From JAIPEI01 sp041685835 (GTDB taxonomy: Bacteria > Desulfobacterota > DSM-4660 > Desulfatiglandales > HGW-15), in NCBI GenBank assembly GCA_041685835.1, contig JAWLEX010000012.1:1-43365 (forward strand): a stretch of DNA of 43,365 bases, read 5' to 3'. The notes under the pieces were generated by a model that was not told where the DNA came from, ran no database searches, and saw only the letters and a list, made by a program, of their open reading frames with translations. The position numbers and the translations under genes are program-made. Positions 1-8,543 of this stretch are shown in pieces; within the stretch, counting starts at the first letter, position 1, and every line of letters starts with the position of its first letter.

Positions 1-83
1 CAAAGTTCTTCTTCTCCCGCTTCATTGGAAATGGTAAAGAAGGACGCAACCAACCCCGCAACCGCTGACATGGGTTTTATCAT
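1..83 (-). CDS. 5' fragment of unidentified gene, runs off the window
   Basis: On the minus strand an ATG at 83 is preceded by a good Shine-Dalgarno (GGGAGGGATGCGATG) and opens a frame that stays open to the window edge. It reads MIKPMSAVAG followed by LVASFFTISN and a Glu-rich stretch, 27 codons in all. It lies 64 nt downstream of the htpX stop on the same strand, so it may be co-transcribed with htpX. I do not recognise the product; only the start is visible. The ribosome-binding site is the main support, so this is a moderate call. Confidence 0.45.
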   Translation of the reverse strand, partial: MIKPMSAVAGLVASFFTISNEAGEEEL

Positions 84-147
84 CGCATCCCTCCCGGCGA
101 TTAAAGAATCATTTTCCGGTATTCGAATACCGACCGAACTGAGGGTC

Positions 148-1032
148 TCAGTCGGCCGCTTCCAGCGCCGCAATCCTTTCTTCAAGGGGCGGATGGGTCA
201 TGAAAAGCCTGCGTATACCCGATGCCCTGGATCCGGATATTCCGAAGGCCGCCATCTGATCGGGAAGCTGGGGCTGTGCCGCTGCTTTCTGAAGACGCCT
301 GAGGGCGGCCACCATCTTTCTGCGCCCCTCCATAGCAGCCGAGCCGGCATCCGCTCTGAATTCCCGCCGGCGACTGAACCACATTACTATGGTGCTGGCC
401 AGAATACCGAACACTATTTGAGCCATAATGGTGGAAATGAAGAAACCGATGCCGTGTCCCCGTTCGTTTTTCAATACGACGCGATCTACAAAGTGACCCA
501 CCAGACGGGATATAAAAATGACGAATGTATTGACAACGCCTTGAACCAGGGCAAGTGTCACCATGTCTCCGTTGGCCACGTGACTGATCTCATGACCGAG
601 AACGCCTTCCACTTCATCACGGTTCATGGCCCTGAGCAGGCCGGTGCTGACCGCCACAAGGGCCTTGTCTTTCCTCATGCCCGTGGCAAAGGCATTGGGA
701 TCGGGCGCATCGTAAATCGCAACCTCGGGCATATTGATGCCCGCCGAAGCGGCCTGCCTGCTGACTGTATTGACGAGCCAGGCCTCCACTTCATTTCTCG
801 GGGATTCTATAACCTTGGCCCCTGTAAGCCGCTTAGCGGTCCATTTAGAGATCGCAAGCGATATAAAAGAGCCCCCGAACCCGAAGACGGCCGCAAATAC
901 AAGAAGGTTTCCCATATCGAGACCGACCCCGTGCTCGTCAAGAATAGAGTCGACACCCAGCAGGCTGAGAACGACAAAGAGTACGGCCAGTATGGCGATG
1001 TTGGTGATGATAAAAAGCATTACACGCTTCAT
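148..1032 (-). CDS. htpX: HtpX-type membrane zinc metalloprotease (M48)
   Basis: This 294-residue protein is a membrane-bound M48 zinc endopeptidase that in other bacteria degrades misfolded inner-membrane proteins. Two transmembrane segments lie near residues 4-25 and 42-61. The zinc motif HEISH is at 147-151, with the third ligand expected in the EFRADAGSA motif (Glu224). Further hydrophobic segments near 160-180 and 197-220 give the usual four-helix topology, and the length is typical of the family. The start is supported by a GAGGAGG ribosome-binding site and a sigma-70-like promoter just upstream. It stands alone apart from the partial gene after it. No heat-shock promoter (sigma-32 type) was evident. 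Confidence 0.95.
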   Translation of the reverse strand: MKRVMLFIITNIAILAVLFVVLSLLGVDSILDEHGVGLDMGNLLVFAAVFGFGGSFISLAISKWTAKRLTGAKVIESPRNEVEAWLVNTVSRQAASAGINMPEVAIYDAPDPNAFATGMRKDKALVAVSTGLLRAMNRDEVEGVLGHEISHVANGDMVTLALVQGVVNTFVIFISRLVGHFVDRVVLKNERGHGIGFFISTIMAQIVFGILASTIVMWFSRRREFRADAGSAAMEGRRKMVAALRRLQKAAAQPQLPDQMAAFGISGSRASGIRRLFMTHPPLEERIAALEAAD

Positions 1033-1068
1033 CTGTCTGTCTTCCTCCTCTCATTCACATAATTTTTT

Positions 1069-1096
1069 ATGATAAATCTTTTTTTAGACGAATCAA
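1069..1096 (-). promoter_or_regulatory. Putative sigma-70 promoter of htpX
   Basis: On the minus strand TTGATT (1091-1096) and TATCAT (1069-1074) are separated by 16 nt, about 37 nt upstream of the htpX ATG. The elements match the -35/-10 consensus well in an AT-rich stretch; there is no experimental support. Confidence 0.45.
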
Positions 1097-1193
1097 GGCG
1101 TATCCCTCAGCAGGCAGGCGAAATGATATTAGAGCCAACAGGGCCGTAATTTATATATAATAACCCCGAACACCATCGGGGCCACCTCTTTTT

Positions 1194-1277
1194 GGGCATC
1201 CAGCCATCGGAATTTCCAGTTTGACATATCGAACAACCTGGCGCTAGTGTCAAACAAGCGTTTCTGGATGGGCACTG
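1194..1277. repeat. Dispersed non-coding repeat, family A, short copy
   Basis: The 21 bp at 1256-1276 (AAGCGTTTCTGG then ATGGGCACT) recur exactly at 19624-19644. The copy is built of nested inverted repeats: CATCCAG (1197-1203) with CTGGATG (1264-1270), and GTTTGACA (1219-1226) with TGTCAAAC (1248-1255). It lies in the non-coding interval between htpX and selD (1033-1556), where I see no gene. The structure suggests a small palindromic element similar in kind to REP or MITE sequences; no transposase is nearby. Confidence 0.6.
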
Positions 1278-1556
1278 TCTAATCAAATACAGGGAAACTT
1301 TTTCACCCTCAGATGACTGTACCGGGTGTGGCAAATAATAATATCATGTGGATCTCGAAAGGCTCATGGCCCACCTGGGAGCGGCCCGGTTGCAGGCTGA
1401 AACCGGAAACCAGTGAAAACTGCAAACATGCATTCCTCCCGGGCCTTGACGGAACGGCGGGGAACTTCTCAGAATCCCGCTCGCCTATTGAAAAAGGGGC
1501 TGGATTCAACATATCATATTTCCGATTGGTTGGATAAGAAGAGGAGACCGTTAATT

Positions 1557-2606
1557 ATGGAAGAACAAAGAAAGATCCGCCTCACAGAAACAGTTGCCGG
1601 TTCGGGGTGAGCCTCTAAACTGGCTCCGGGGGACCTGGACAGGGCGCTTTGCGGCATGGAGTTTCCGACGGACGAGAATCTTATTGTGGGCCTGGAGCGG
1701 GCGGATGACGCCGGCGTCTACAGGGTGACTGACGACCTCGCCTTAATTCAGACCGTGGATTTTTTTACCCCCATAGTTGACGACCCCTACTGGTTCGGCC
1801 AGATCGCCGCAGCCAACGCCTTGAGCGATGTATACGCCATGGGAGGGATACCCAAGACCGCCATGAACCTTGTCGCGTTTCCCGTCAAGGAGATGGACAT
1901 ATCCATCCTGCGGCAGGTGATTCAGGGCGGCCTGGACAAAATGAAGGAGGCGGATGTAGTCCTGGTGGGCGGGCACAGCGTGGAGGACAAGGAGCTCAAA
2001 TACGGACTTTCTGTTACAGGATTTATCCATCCTGATCGGGTCCTGACCAAAAAAAACCTTCACGTGGGGGACATGTTGATCCTGACCAAGCCCCTTGGTA
2101 CGGGCATCATCAATACGGCCGTCAAGGGTGCGCTCGCCTCTTCGCAGATCATCGAGACCGTCACCCACCTGATGGCGGGCCTTAACCGGATTCCCGCAGA
2201 GGTGATGCCGGAGTATGCAGTGCACGCCTGTACGGACATCACCGGGTTCGGCCTTCTGGGTCACCTGACGGAAATGGCCCAGGGCTCGGGATGCAGTGTG
2301 CGACTCGATTCCAACAGCATCCCGGTGCTTCCGGAAACCCTGGATTACGCCGCCATGGGGCTTGTGCCGGCCGGGGCCTATAATAACCGTAATTTTTATC
2401 AACACATTGTGCGCTTCGAACCCACAGTAGATCCCTTTCTCAAGGACGTTTTTTTTGATCCGCAGACATCCGGCGGGCTTTTGATCTGTATCAGTCCCGA
2501 GGAGGCCGACAGGTTCCTGGCGACCATAAAAGCGAGGGGCGTTTCAGAAGCCGCAGTCATCGGAGAGGTCGTTTCCGGGCCCATGGAGAATATCACCGTC
2601 TCATAA
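1557..2606 (+). CDS. selD: Selenide, water dikinase (selenophosphate synthetase), selenocysteine-containing
   Basis: SelD makes selenophosphate from selenide and ATP, the selenium donor for selenocysteine and selenouridine. The frame starts at ATG 1557 after GAGGAG and meets an in-frame TGA at 1608-1610 (codon 18). It then continues without interruption to TAA at 2606, giving 349 residues, the family's normal length. The TGA sits at the catalytic position: the context is GSG-U-ASK, matching the family's G-(C/U)-x-x-K active-site motif, with Lys21 as the conserved lysine. Conserved SelD segments follow (QTVDFFTPIVDDPYWFG, GGHSVED, TDITGFGLLGH, DPQTSGGLL). A start at 1656 would remove the active site. 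No selA, selB or selC gene lies in the window, so the rest of the machinery must be elsewhere. Confidence 0.93.
1608..1642 (+). promoter_or_regulatory. UGA selenocysteine codon with candidate bacterial SECIS hairpin
   Basis: Immediately after the TGA (1608-1610) the mRNA can fold into a bulged stem-loop: CUG 1620-1622 with CAG 1640-1642, a two-base bulge GC, UCC 1625-1627 with GGA 1637-1639, and a 9-nt loop starting with G at 1628. The loop begins 18 nt after the UGA and starts with guanines, in keeping with the distance and loop rules known for bacterial SECIS elements read by SelB. The fold was drawn by eye; the stem is short. Confidence 0.6.
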
Positions 2607-2709
2607 GCCCTTGCCCCGAATAAGCTGAAACCCGAGATCCTTTTGTTTTGTACAGTCTTCAGGACCGTAAACAACAAGGCGGCTGACCTTGATAATTCCT
2701 CCAGGGGAA

Positions 2710-3735
2710 CTAGCGGTCCTCAGGGGAAAAATCATCCATCGGATCCTCTATCAACTCCCTTTTTATAAGCCTTTTAGCAACATTTCTACCGTCTACATGG
2801 ACTTTATGTGCAATATATCTTGCCAAAAGATATTCAAATGGAAGCCAAGACGTGTGCCCGATAGGAACGATATATCTTTCAGTTCCTATCATCTCTTTAT
2901 ATAGCAACCTTCGGCTCTGAAACGGCAATGAACGATCAAATAAGGCATCTATAAATACAACTCTTGATTGATCCAATAGATGGGCATAGGAGAGAGGGTC
3001 TATTCGGAAGAGCGGATGGATTCGCTCATTGTTCAAGATCTCATGGAGAGGCATCTTTTTGACAGAGGGAAGTTGTTCCTCATAAATCCTGTACAGCCTT
3101 CTTTTATCATGGAGGAAGTAATCGCTTTTGAGCCCGCCCTGAATAATCTTCCTGGCAAAACGGGTAACCCTGGAATCAAATATTATCCTGGGAAGATGAC
3201 CACCGATTGTCATGAAAACAGTCTGGTAAATTCTAGGATCCACCACAGAAACTATCGAAGAAACCATTCCACCAAGACAATATCCAAAAAGACAGTTGTT
3301 TTGTTTCCAAAGTTTATTCTGATCAAGAAAGTCGATTATCGAAGACACATCAACTACTGCATGTTCCCAGCATTTGTACATTCGAAAAATATCAGGATAC
3401 AAATAGCTCACGCCACTGGCAAATCCATTTTCAACTCTCGTATAAATTCCCGGAAGTATTGGGACAGAAGTATTTATGCCGGCCGCCGCAAGCTGTTTAC
3501 CCATCCAGAGCAAAAACTTGATATTTGAACTGCCTAACCCGTGTAATATCATTAATGAAGCACGTATCTCCGACTTCGGCTGAAAATTGTACAGCTCAAC
3601 AGCATCTGTGCCCGGTTCGGGGTTTTCATACAATGTTTGAAAACGTACAAAGCTGCACCGGTAATGCCTACCTTTGAAAATGTATCCTGAATTGGATATA
3701 ATATGTTTTTTCTTATATGAAAAGTCGATTTTCAT
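2710..3735 (-). CDS. Alpha/beta hydrolase with cysteine nucleophile
   Basis: This 341-residue protein has the alpha/beta hydrolase layout. The oxyanion-region motif LHGLGSS is at 64-70 and the nucleophile elbow GYCLGG at 151-156, with Cys153 in place of serine. A candidate acid is Asp267 and the base His294 (PIGHTSW). A GYCxGG elbow is known from dienelactone hydrolases and polyhydroxyalkanoate synthases, but the overall sequence is not clearly either, so the substrate is unknown. An in-frame TAA two codons upstream of the ATG fixes the start despite the adjacent gap. The gene is clearly more AT-rich than its neighbours, suggesting horizontal acquisition together with the esterase on the other side of the gap. 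No signal peptide is visible. Confidence 0.75.
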   Translation of the reverse strand: MKIDFSYKKKHIISNSGYIFKGRHYRCSFVRFQTLYENPEPGTDAVELYNFQPKSEIRASLMILHGLGSSNIKFLLWMGKQLAAAGINTSVPILPGIYTRVENGFASGVSYLYPDIFRMYKCWEHAVVDVSSIIDFLDQNKLWKQNNCLFGYCLGGMVSSIVSVVDPRIYQTVFMTIGGHLPRIIFDSRVTRFARKIIQGGLKSDYFLHDKRRLYRIYEEQLPSVKKMPLHEILNNERIHPLFRIDPLSYAHLLDQSRVVFIDALFDRSLPFQSRRLLYKEMIGTERYIVPIGHTSWLPFEYLLARYIAHKVHVDGRNVAKRLIKRELIEDPMDDFSPEDR

Positions 3736-3750
3736 TCTTTACAACAATTC

Positions 3751-3850
3751 NNNNNNNNNNNNNNNNNNNNNNNNNNNNNNNNNNNNNNNNNNNNNNNNNN
3801 NNNNNNNNNNNNNNNNNNNNNNNNNNNNNNNNNNNNNNNNNNNNNNNNNN
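3751..3850. other. Assembly gap (100 Ns)
   Basis: Exactly one hundred undetermined bases. A round number usually marks a scaffold join of unknown true length, so the two hydrolase genes that flank it may not be immediate neighbours. Confidence 0.98.
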
Positions 3851-3869
3851 TGCCATTTACTGATCGAAA

Positions 3870-4898
3870 CTAATTGACTGATTTTTTCATAAACCGTACG
3901 GTCTCTTCAAGTATTCGTATCGTACGGAAATCCTTCAACTGAGTCTCAAAACCATGTCCCCCTGCTTTATGGAGAAGAAACCTGCAAGGTATATTTTTAG
4001 ACTTAAGTTTGCTGACAAGGCTGATTGAAGAGTTATAGGGTACAACCATATCCTTTCTGCCATGTACCACGAGCGTAGGAATCATTCTTTCAGATATCCA
4101 TTCTATCGGGGAATAGTAGGAATAGAGATCGGGCTTGTTTTTGGGTATTCCTTTTAAGGTCGTCATTGTGGCAAAACGGGCAAACAGGGATTTCTGTTCT
4201 TTTGCAAACATATCCCTTAAATCCGATGGAGAATAATAAACACAAACTCCTTTGATTCCTTTCATTTTAGTTTCGTTATTCATAAAAGTGTAGTAGGAGG
4301 CATAAAGAAGAGCGAGATGACCACCTGCTGATAAACCCATAAGCACAATATCGTCTTTATTGATTCTCAATTTATCAGCATTTTTTTTAACAAAATCAAG
4401 TGCATCTGCATAATCAGTCAATATAGTTTCCATATTATTCCGCATAGCAAGACGATAATCAATAGAGATTGTAGCAAAACCCCTTGAAGCGAGAAACTTG
4501 CACCATGAAACATTGTTTGGTTGGTTTCGAAAACCGGAAATCCATCCACCTCCATGGGCGAAAAATATAAGTGGATAAGCATGTTTTATCTGGTTTGGAT
4601 ACCAAACATCCAGCTTTAGGACAGTATTTCCAACCTCTTTATATGTATAGGTTAAATAATGGAAAGCTTCATTAGACTCTATAGGAACCTTTGCTGTTAC
4701 AATAGCTTGGAGATAAAATACCAGAGAAATGATAAAACCAGCTAAGAATAGACCTGAATTTATTGTGGAAAGAATAACTAAAACAATGAATAGATATACC
4801 TTGTTAACCACAAACCATGATTCACTATATTTTTTTTCTATTCTCCCAAAGGAATCCCTCAATTGATTTAGACTCAAGAGTTTAAGGGCCTTTCTCAT
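3870..4898 (-). CDS. Membrane-anchored alpha/beta hydrolase, HSL/BD-FAE-type esterase
   Basis: This 342-residue protein belongs to the hormone-sensitive-lipase-like esterases. Two hydrophobic segments at about 33-68 should anchor it in the membrane. The oxyanion motif HGGGW is at 115-119, the nucleophile elbow GLSAGG at 188-193 (Ser190), the acid Asp283 (GRKDMVVP) and the base His315 (GGHGFE), so the catalytic triad is complete. The family hydrolyses short acyl esters or carbohydrate and amino-acid conjugates; the substrate here is unknown. It is AT-rich like the hydrolase across the gap and unlike the leu genes downstream, which suggests shared acquisition. The ribosome-binding site before the ATG is weak (AAGAGAAAAG). 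Confidence 0.82.
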   Translation of the reverse strand: MRKALKLLSLNQLRDSFGRIEKKYSESWFVVNKVYLFIVLVILSTINSGLFLAGFIISLVFYLQAIVTAKVPIESNEAFHYLTYTYKEVGNTVLKLDVWYPNQIKHAYPLIFFAHGGGWISGFRNQPNNVSWCKFLASRGFATISIDYRLAMRNNMETILTDYADALDFVKKNADKLRINKDDIVLMGLSAGGHLALLYASYYTFMNNETKMKGIKGVCVYYSPSDLRDMFAKEQKSLFARFATMTTLKGIPKNKPDLYSYYSPIEWISERMIPTLVVHGRKDMVVPYNSSISLVSKLKSKNIPCRFLLHKAGGHGFETQLKDFRTIRILEETVRFMKKSVN

Positions 4899-5046
4899 CT
4901 TTTCTCTTTACCAGAAACAACTGTAGAATCAACATAGATATAAATATAAGAGCAGGCTACGCTGCCAAATATTAAAATTATTGCTTGGCTGAGTGTTTTA
5001 TCGGCCTTTGGGCCTATCATAAACAAGGCCGTCCTCTGAACAGACG

Positions 5047-5120
5047 GATTTGAATTTCCTCGTCCAACCACATAACCACATCGATTTCGATACGGGCTGG
5101 TTATAGGACGATGGGTATTT
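5047..5120. repeat. Dispersed non-coding repeat, family B, copy 1
   Basis: This stretch aligns with 28404-28492. Both begin GATTTGxATTTCCT, contain CCACAxAACCACAT, and end in the identical 20 bp TTATAGGACGATGGGTATTT (5101-5120 here). The middle is shorter here than in the second copy. It sits in the gene-free interval 4899-5382 between the esterase and leuB; I see no convincing gene in that interval. Confidence 0.7.
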
Positions 5121-5382
5121 CCAAGGTAACTCTATAATTTTTTAATCATTTTTATTATAGCACTGAATGCCGCCGGATTCCAGCCTTACCCACAAGATCC
5201 TGGGAAGCCGGAATATGGACGTTACATACAGCCTTGTCGAAAACGGGAAAATCAAAGGAGAAACCTGCTTCCAAGCGGCGGCGCAAATGATGAGATCCTG
5301 TCTGACACGGGCAGTCGGCGAATCAGAGACTCATTGGACGTCAAACAAAAAATGTCCGGCGTGAAGGCACGGCCGGCTCCTT

Positions 5383-6456
5383 TCAGAGCTGAGCCTTGAG
5401 CACGGCCTCCGCCACCTTGTCGCCTACGGCGCGGGTACCCATGCCCATGCGCCCTGCGTCCAGGCTTTCCAGGTCCTCGCCCACCACCTTTCGGACGGCT
5501 CCAAGCAGGAAATCGGCCGCCACGTTCTCACCCAGATTCTCCAGCATCATCTGGGCCGCGCAGATGGCGGCCATGGGATTGATGAGTTCCCTGCCCGCGT
5601 ACTTAGGGGCCGACCCGCCGATAGGCTCGAACATGGACACGGACCCGGGGTGGATGTTACCGCCGGCTGCGACGCCGAGCCCCCCCTGAATAATCGCGCC
5701 GATGTCCGTGATGATATCGCCGAACATGTTGTTCGTGACGATCACGTCATAGATCTCCGGGTTCTTGACCATCCACATGCAGCAGGCGTCCACGTGCTGG
5801 TAGTCGGTCGTAACATCAGGGTACTCCCCGGCGACCGCCATGAACCGCCTCTCCCACAAATCCGACTCAAAAGTCAGGACGTTCGTCTTGGCCACCAGGG
5901 TGAGTTTCCTGCGCCGGTCCCTTCTCCTGCATGCCTCAAAGGCGTACCTGATGCACCGGTCCACGCCTTTGAATGAGTTAACGGACTCCTGCACGGCCAC
6001 CTCGTCCGGCGTTCCCTTGCGAAGGGTCCCCCCTGCCCCGGTGTAAAACCCTTCCGTGTTCTCCCGGATCACCAGGAAATCGATATCTTCCGGGCCCTTG
6101 TCCTTGATCGGGGTATAAACCCCGGGCAGGAGCACCACCGGCCTCAGGTTGATGTACAAATCCAGCTCAAACCTCAACCTGAGGAGGATCTCGCGCTCCA
6201 GGATCCCCGGTTTAACGTCGGGATGCCCTATGGCTCCGAGATATATGGCATCCATGCCCTTTAGCTCCTGCACCATACCGTCGGGTAGAAGGGTGCCGCT
6301 TTTGAGGTAGGCCTCTCCTCCAACGTCGAATGTAATAAACTCGAAATCGAGCCCGCAAAGCGGAGCCAAGGCGCGAAGGACCTTGACCCCCTCGGCCACC
6401 ACTTCAGGGCCGGTCCCGTCGCCGGGAATCACCGCTATATGATATGTTTTTGCCAT
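5383..6456 (-). CDS. leuB: 3-isopropylmalate dehydrogenase
   Basis: LeuB oxidatively decarboxylates 3-isopropylmalate to 2-oxoisocaproate with NAD, the third step of leucine synthesis, in the cytoplasm. The protein begins MAKTYHIAVIPGDGTGPEVV, the classic N-terminus of the isopropylmalate/isocitrate dehydrogenase family. It carries VIRENTEGFY, TNNMFGDIITD and the C-terminal FEPIGGSAPK segment. I chose the ATG at 6456 because AAAAGGAG lies 7 nt before it; an upstream ATG at 6483 would add nine non-conserved residues. The length of 357 residues is normal. As the last gene of the cim-leu group it could also act on the citramalate-branch intermediate (3-methylmalate), as LeuB-type enzymes do in citramalate pathways. 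About 250 nt of non-coding DNA separate it from leuD. Confidence 0.94.
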   Translation of the reverse strand: MAKTYHIAVIPGDGTGPEVVAEGVKVLRALAPLCGLDFEFITFDVGGEAYLKSGTLLPDGMVQELKGMDAIYLGAIGHPDVKPGILEREILLRLRFELDLYINLRPVVLLPGVYTPIKDKGPEDIDFLVIRENTEGFYTGAGGTLRKGTPDEVAVQESVNSFKGVDRCIRYAFEACRRRDRRRKLTLVAKTNVLTFESDLWERRFMAVAGEYPDVTTDYQHVDACCMWMVKNPEIYDVIVTNNMFGDIITDIGAIIQGGLGVAAGGNIHPGSVSMFEPIGGSAPKYAGRELINPMAAICAAQMMLENLGENVAADFLLGAVRKVVGEDLESLDAGRMGMGTRAVGDKVAEAVLKAQL

Positions 6457-6705
6457 TAGAGTCTCCTTTTCAGCCCCTCTCATTCCCCAAGTGCCGGCAC
6501 GTTGAAGGGACCTGTCAAACCTTCATGTTGTTCGTACTACTATCTCGCGATTTCTTGTTTTATTGAAACGAAAAAACCGGTTTTCCGGCAAAGCCGCAGA
6601 CATCGCAAAGACAACAAATTGATAGGGTTTCTTGGCAGTCCTGGCTTCCCGGCGGGAGGAACGTTTTTGTTTAATCTTCAGCAGAGACGCCGAAAAAAGG
6701 AGCCA

Positions 6706-7200
6706 TCATGTCCTGCGGCGTTCCCGAAGATAGGGGACCAGACCTCCGGCCTGGATAAGCTCCTGCATGAACAACGGGATAGGCTCCGCAGGAAAAACCG
6801 CCTTATCGAGTTCACGCACAATCTCGCCCGAGGCCGGGTTCACGGTCACCCGGTCCCCCTCTTTCAGGGCCTGCGCCGCATCCGGGGCCTCGAGAAGAGG
6901 AAGTCCTATGTTGAAGGAGTTGCGATAAAATATCCGTGCAAAGCTCTCGGCGATGACAACACGAATTCCTGCTTCCCGAATTGCCAGAGGGGCGTGCTCG
7001 CGGGAGGACCCGCACCCGAAATTCTTGCCGGCCACAAGCACGTCTCCCACCCCGACCCGGGAAGGAAAGTCCGGGCGCAGGTCTGCAAAGCAGTGCGCAG
7101 CCAGTTCCTTGCCGTCCGATAGGTTCAGGTAGCGTGCCGGAATAATCAGGTCGGTATCCACATGGTCCCCGAATCGCCACACCATTCCTTTAATGTGCAT
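6706..7200 (-). CDS. leuD: 3-isopropylmalate dehydratase, small subunit
   Basis: LeuD is the swivel-domain subunit that pairs with LeuC to isomerise 2- to 3-isopropylmalate (and citramalate to 3-methylmalate). The 164-residue protein starts MHIKGMVWRFGDHVDTDLII and contains the family motifs NFGCGSSREHA and FARIFYRNSFNIGLP. The start at 7200 is set by AAGGAG nine nt upstream. The same frame stays open for about 90 codons upstream, but that stretch is simply the antisense-free overlap with the leuC 3' end and is not conserved. It lies 13 nt after leuC, consistent with coordinated expression of the two subunits. Confidence 0.94.
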   Translation of the reverse strand: MHIKGMVWRFGDHVDTDLIIPARYLNLSDGKELAAHCFADLRPDFPSRVGVGDVLVAGKNFGCGSSREHAPLAIREAGIRVVIAESFARIFYRNSFNIGLPLLEAPDAAQALKEGDRVTVNPASGEIVRELDKAVFPAEPIPLFMQELIQAGGLVPYLRERRRT

Positions 7201-7213
7201 TGTCCTGCTCTCC

Positions 7214-8479
7214 TTAAAGATCCGAGGGTGAAGCGATTCTCCCCAGAACGGCTGAGGCCGCGGCCACGGCCGGACCGGCGAGATACACCTCGCTTTCTGG
7301 ATGACCCATGCGGCCGATAAAATTCCGGTTACTCGTACTGACGGCACGCTCCCCACCGGCCAGGATGCCCAGATGCCCTCCCAGGCAGGGCCCGCAGCTC
7401 GGCGGTCCCACGACGGCCCCGGCATCCAGAAAGACCTCCGTGAGCCCCTCCCTGAGGGCCTCAAGTGCGATGTCCCGGGAGCCCGGCAGAATGATGACCC
7501 GGGTGTGTGGATGTACCTTATGGCCTTTCAACAGGGCCGCGGCCAGGCGGAGGTCCTCCAGCCGACCGTTTGTGCAGGACCCGATAAAGACCTGGTCCAC
7601 AGACACCTTGCCCGCCGCCGAGGCCGGGCGCACGTTGTCCGGCGAGTGGGGAAACGCCACCTGCAGCTCGACCGCGGATACGTCCACGTGAAGCTCGCGT
7701 TCCACTTCGGCCCCCGGGTCGCTCGAAAAAAATACCGGCTCCCTGAGGGTCCTCCCCGCCGTGTAGGCCCGGGTGGTTTCGTCCGGCGGCACGATGCCGT
7801 TCTTGGCCCCCCCCTCCACGGCCATGTTGGCCATGGTGAAACGGTCCGACATGGGGAGACGCTCGATGGTTCCTCCTGTGAACTCCAGGGTCTTGTACCC
7901 GGCCCCTTCCACACCTATCTTTCCCAGGGTGTAGAGGATTAAGTCCTTGCCGCCCACCCAGGGCCTGAGCTCGCCCTCGTACACGACCCGGACAACCGGC
8001 GGCACCTTGAGCCATGTAGAGCCGGCGGCCATGACCGCGCCCAGATCGGTGCTCCCCACCCCGGCGGAAAAAGCACCCAGGGCCCCGTAGGTGCACGTGT
8101 GGCTGTCCGCGCCCAGGACCAGGTCTCCCGGTCCCACGAGGCCCATATCGGGCAGGATCACGTGCTCCACCCCACCGTTTCCCGGATCATAGAAATGACG
8201 AATGCCCTGCTCGGCCGCGAAATCACGGACAACCTTCACCTGTTCGGCCGATGCAATGTCCTTATTGGGCACAAAATGGTCTGCCACCAGCACGACGCGT
8301 TCCGGATCGAACACGCGTCCGGCGCCTATCTCACGGAATACACCGATGGCGAGCGGGGCGGTGATATCATTGGCCAGGGCCACATCCACACGGACCTGGA
8401 CCAGCTCTCCCGGATAAACGGCCTCACGGCCTGCATGGGCCGCAAGGATCTTCTCGGTAATGCACATGGGTCTTGTCAT
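7214..8479 (-). CDS. leuC: 3-isopropylmalate dehydratase, large subunit
   Basis: LeuC is the aconitase-type [4Fe-4S] subunit. The 421-residue length is that of the shorter HACN-type family common in archaea and anaerobic bacteria, rather than the 460-residue enterobacterial type. Visible motifs are DHFVPNKD, LGADSHTCTYG, GSCTNGR (first cluster Cys) and PSCGPCLG (the other two cluster Cys). In this family the small-subunit pairing and the surrounding genes decide between isopropylmalate and methylmalate or homoaconitate; here leuA, leuD and leuB neighbours support isopropylmalate, and cimA suggests citramalate as well. The start could be Met1 or Met5 (8467); neither has a strong ribosome-binding site. 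Confidence 0.93.
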   Translation of the reverse strand: MTRPMCITEKILAAHAGREAVYPGELVQVRVDVALANDITAPLAIGVFREIGAGRVFDPERVVLVADHFVPNKDIASAEQVKVVRDFAAEQGIRHFYDPGNGGVEHVILPDMGLVGPGDLVLGADSHTCTYGALGAFSAGVGSTDLGAVMAAGSTWLKVPPVVRVVYEGELRPWVGGKDLILYTLGKIGVEGAGYKTLEFTGGTIERLPMSDRFTMANMAVEGGAKNGIVPPDETTRAYTAGRTLREPVFFSSDPGAEVERELHVDVSAVELQVAFPHSPDNVRPASAAGKVSVDQVFIGSCTNGRLEDLRLAAALLKGHKVHPHTRVIILPGSRDIALEALREGLTEVFLDAGAVVGPPSCGPCLGGHLGILAGGERAVSTSNRNFIGRMGHPESEVYLAGPAVAAASAVLGRIASPSDL

Positions 8480-8543
8480 GGAAACACCAGGGTTATAAAG
8501 GCGAAAGGTGACGGTAAAAAGGCCGGGGCCTTGTACAACCGGC

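Noticed and set aside
117..132. Perfect 16-bp palindrome CGGTATTCGAATACCG between htpX and the partial gene
   Set aside because: It could be an operator, but it is a single occurrence with no T-run and no regulator nearby, so I do not claim a function.
5167..5364. 65-codon plus-strand ORF before leuB
   Set aside because: No ribosome-binding site and no recognisable sequence; it converges on leuB without support.
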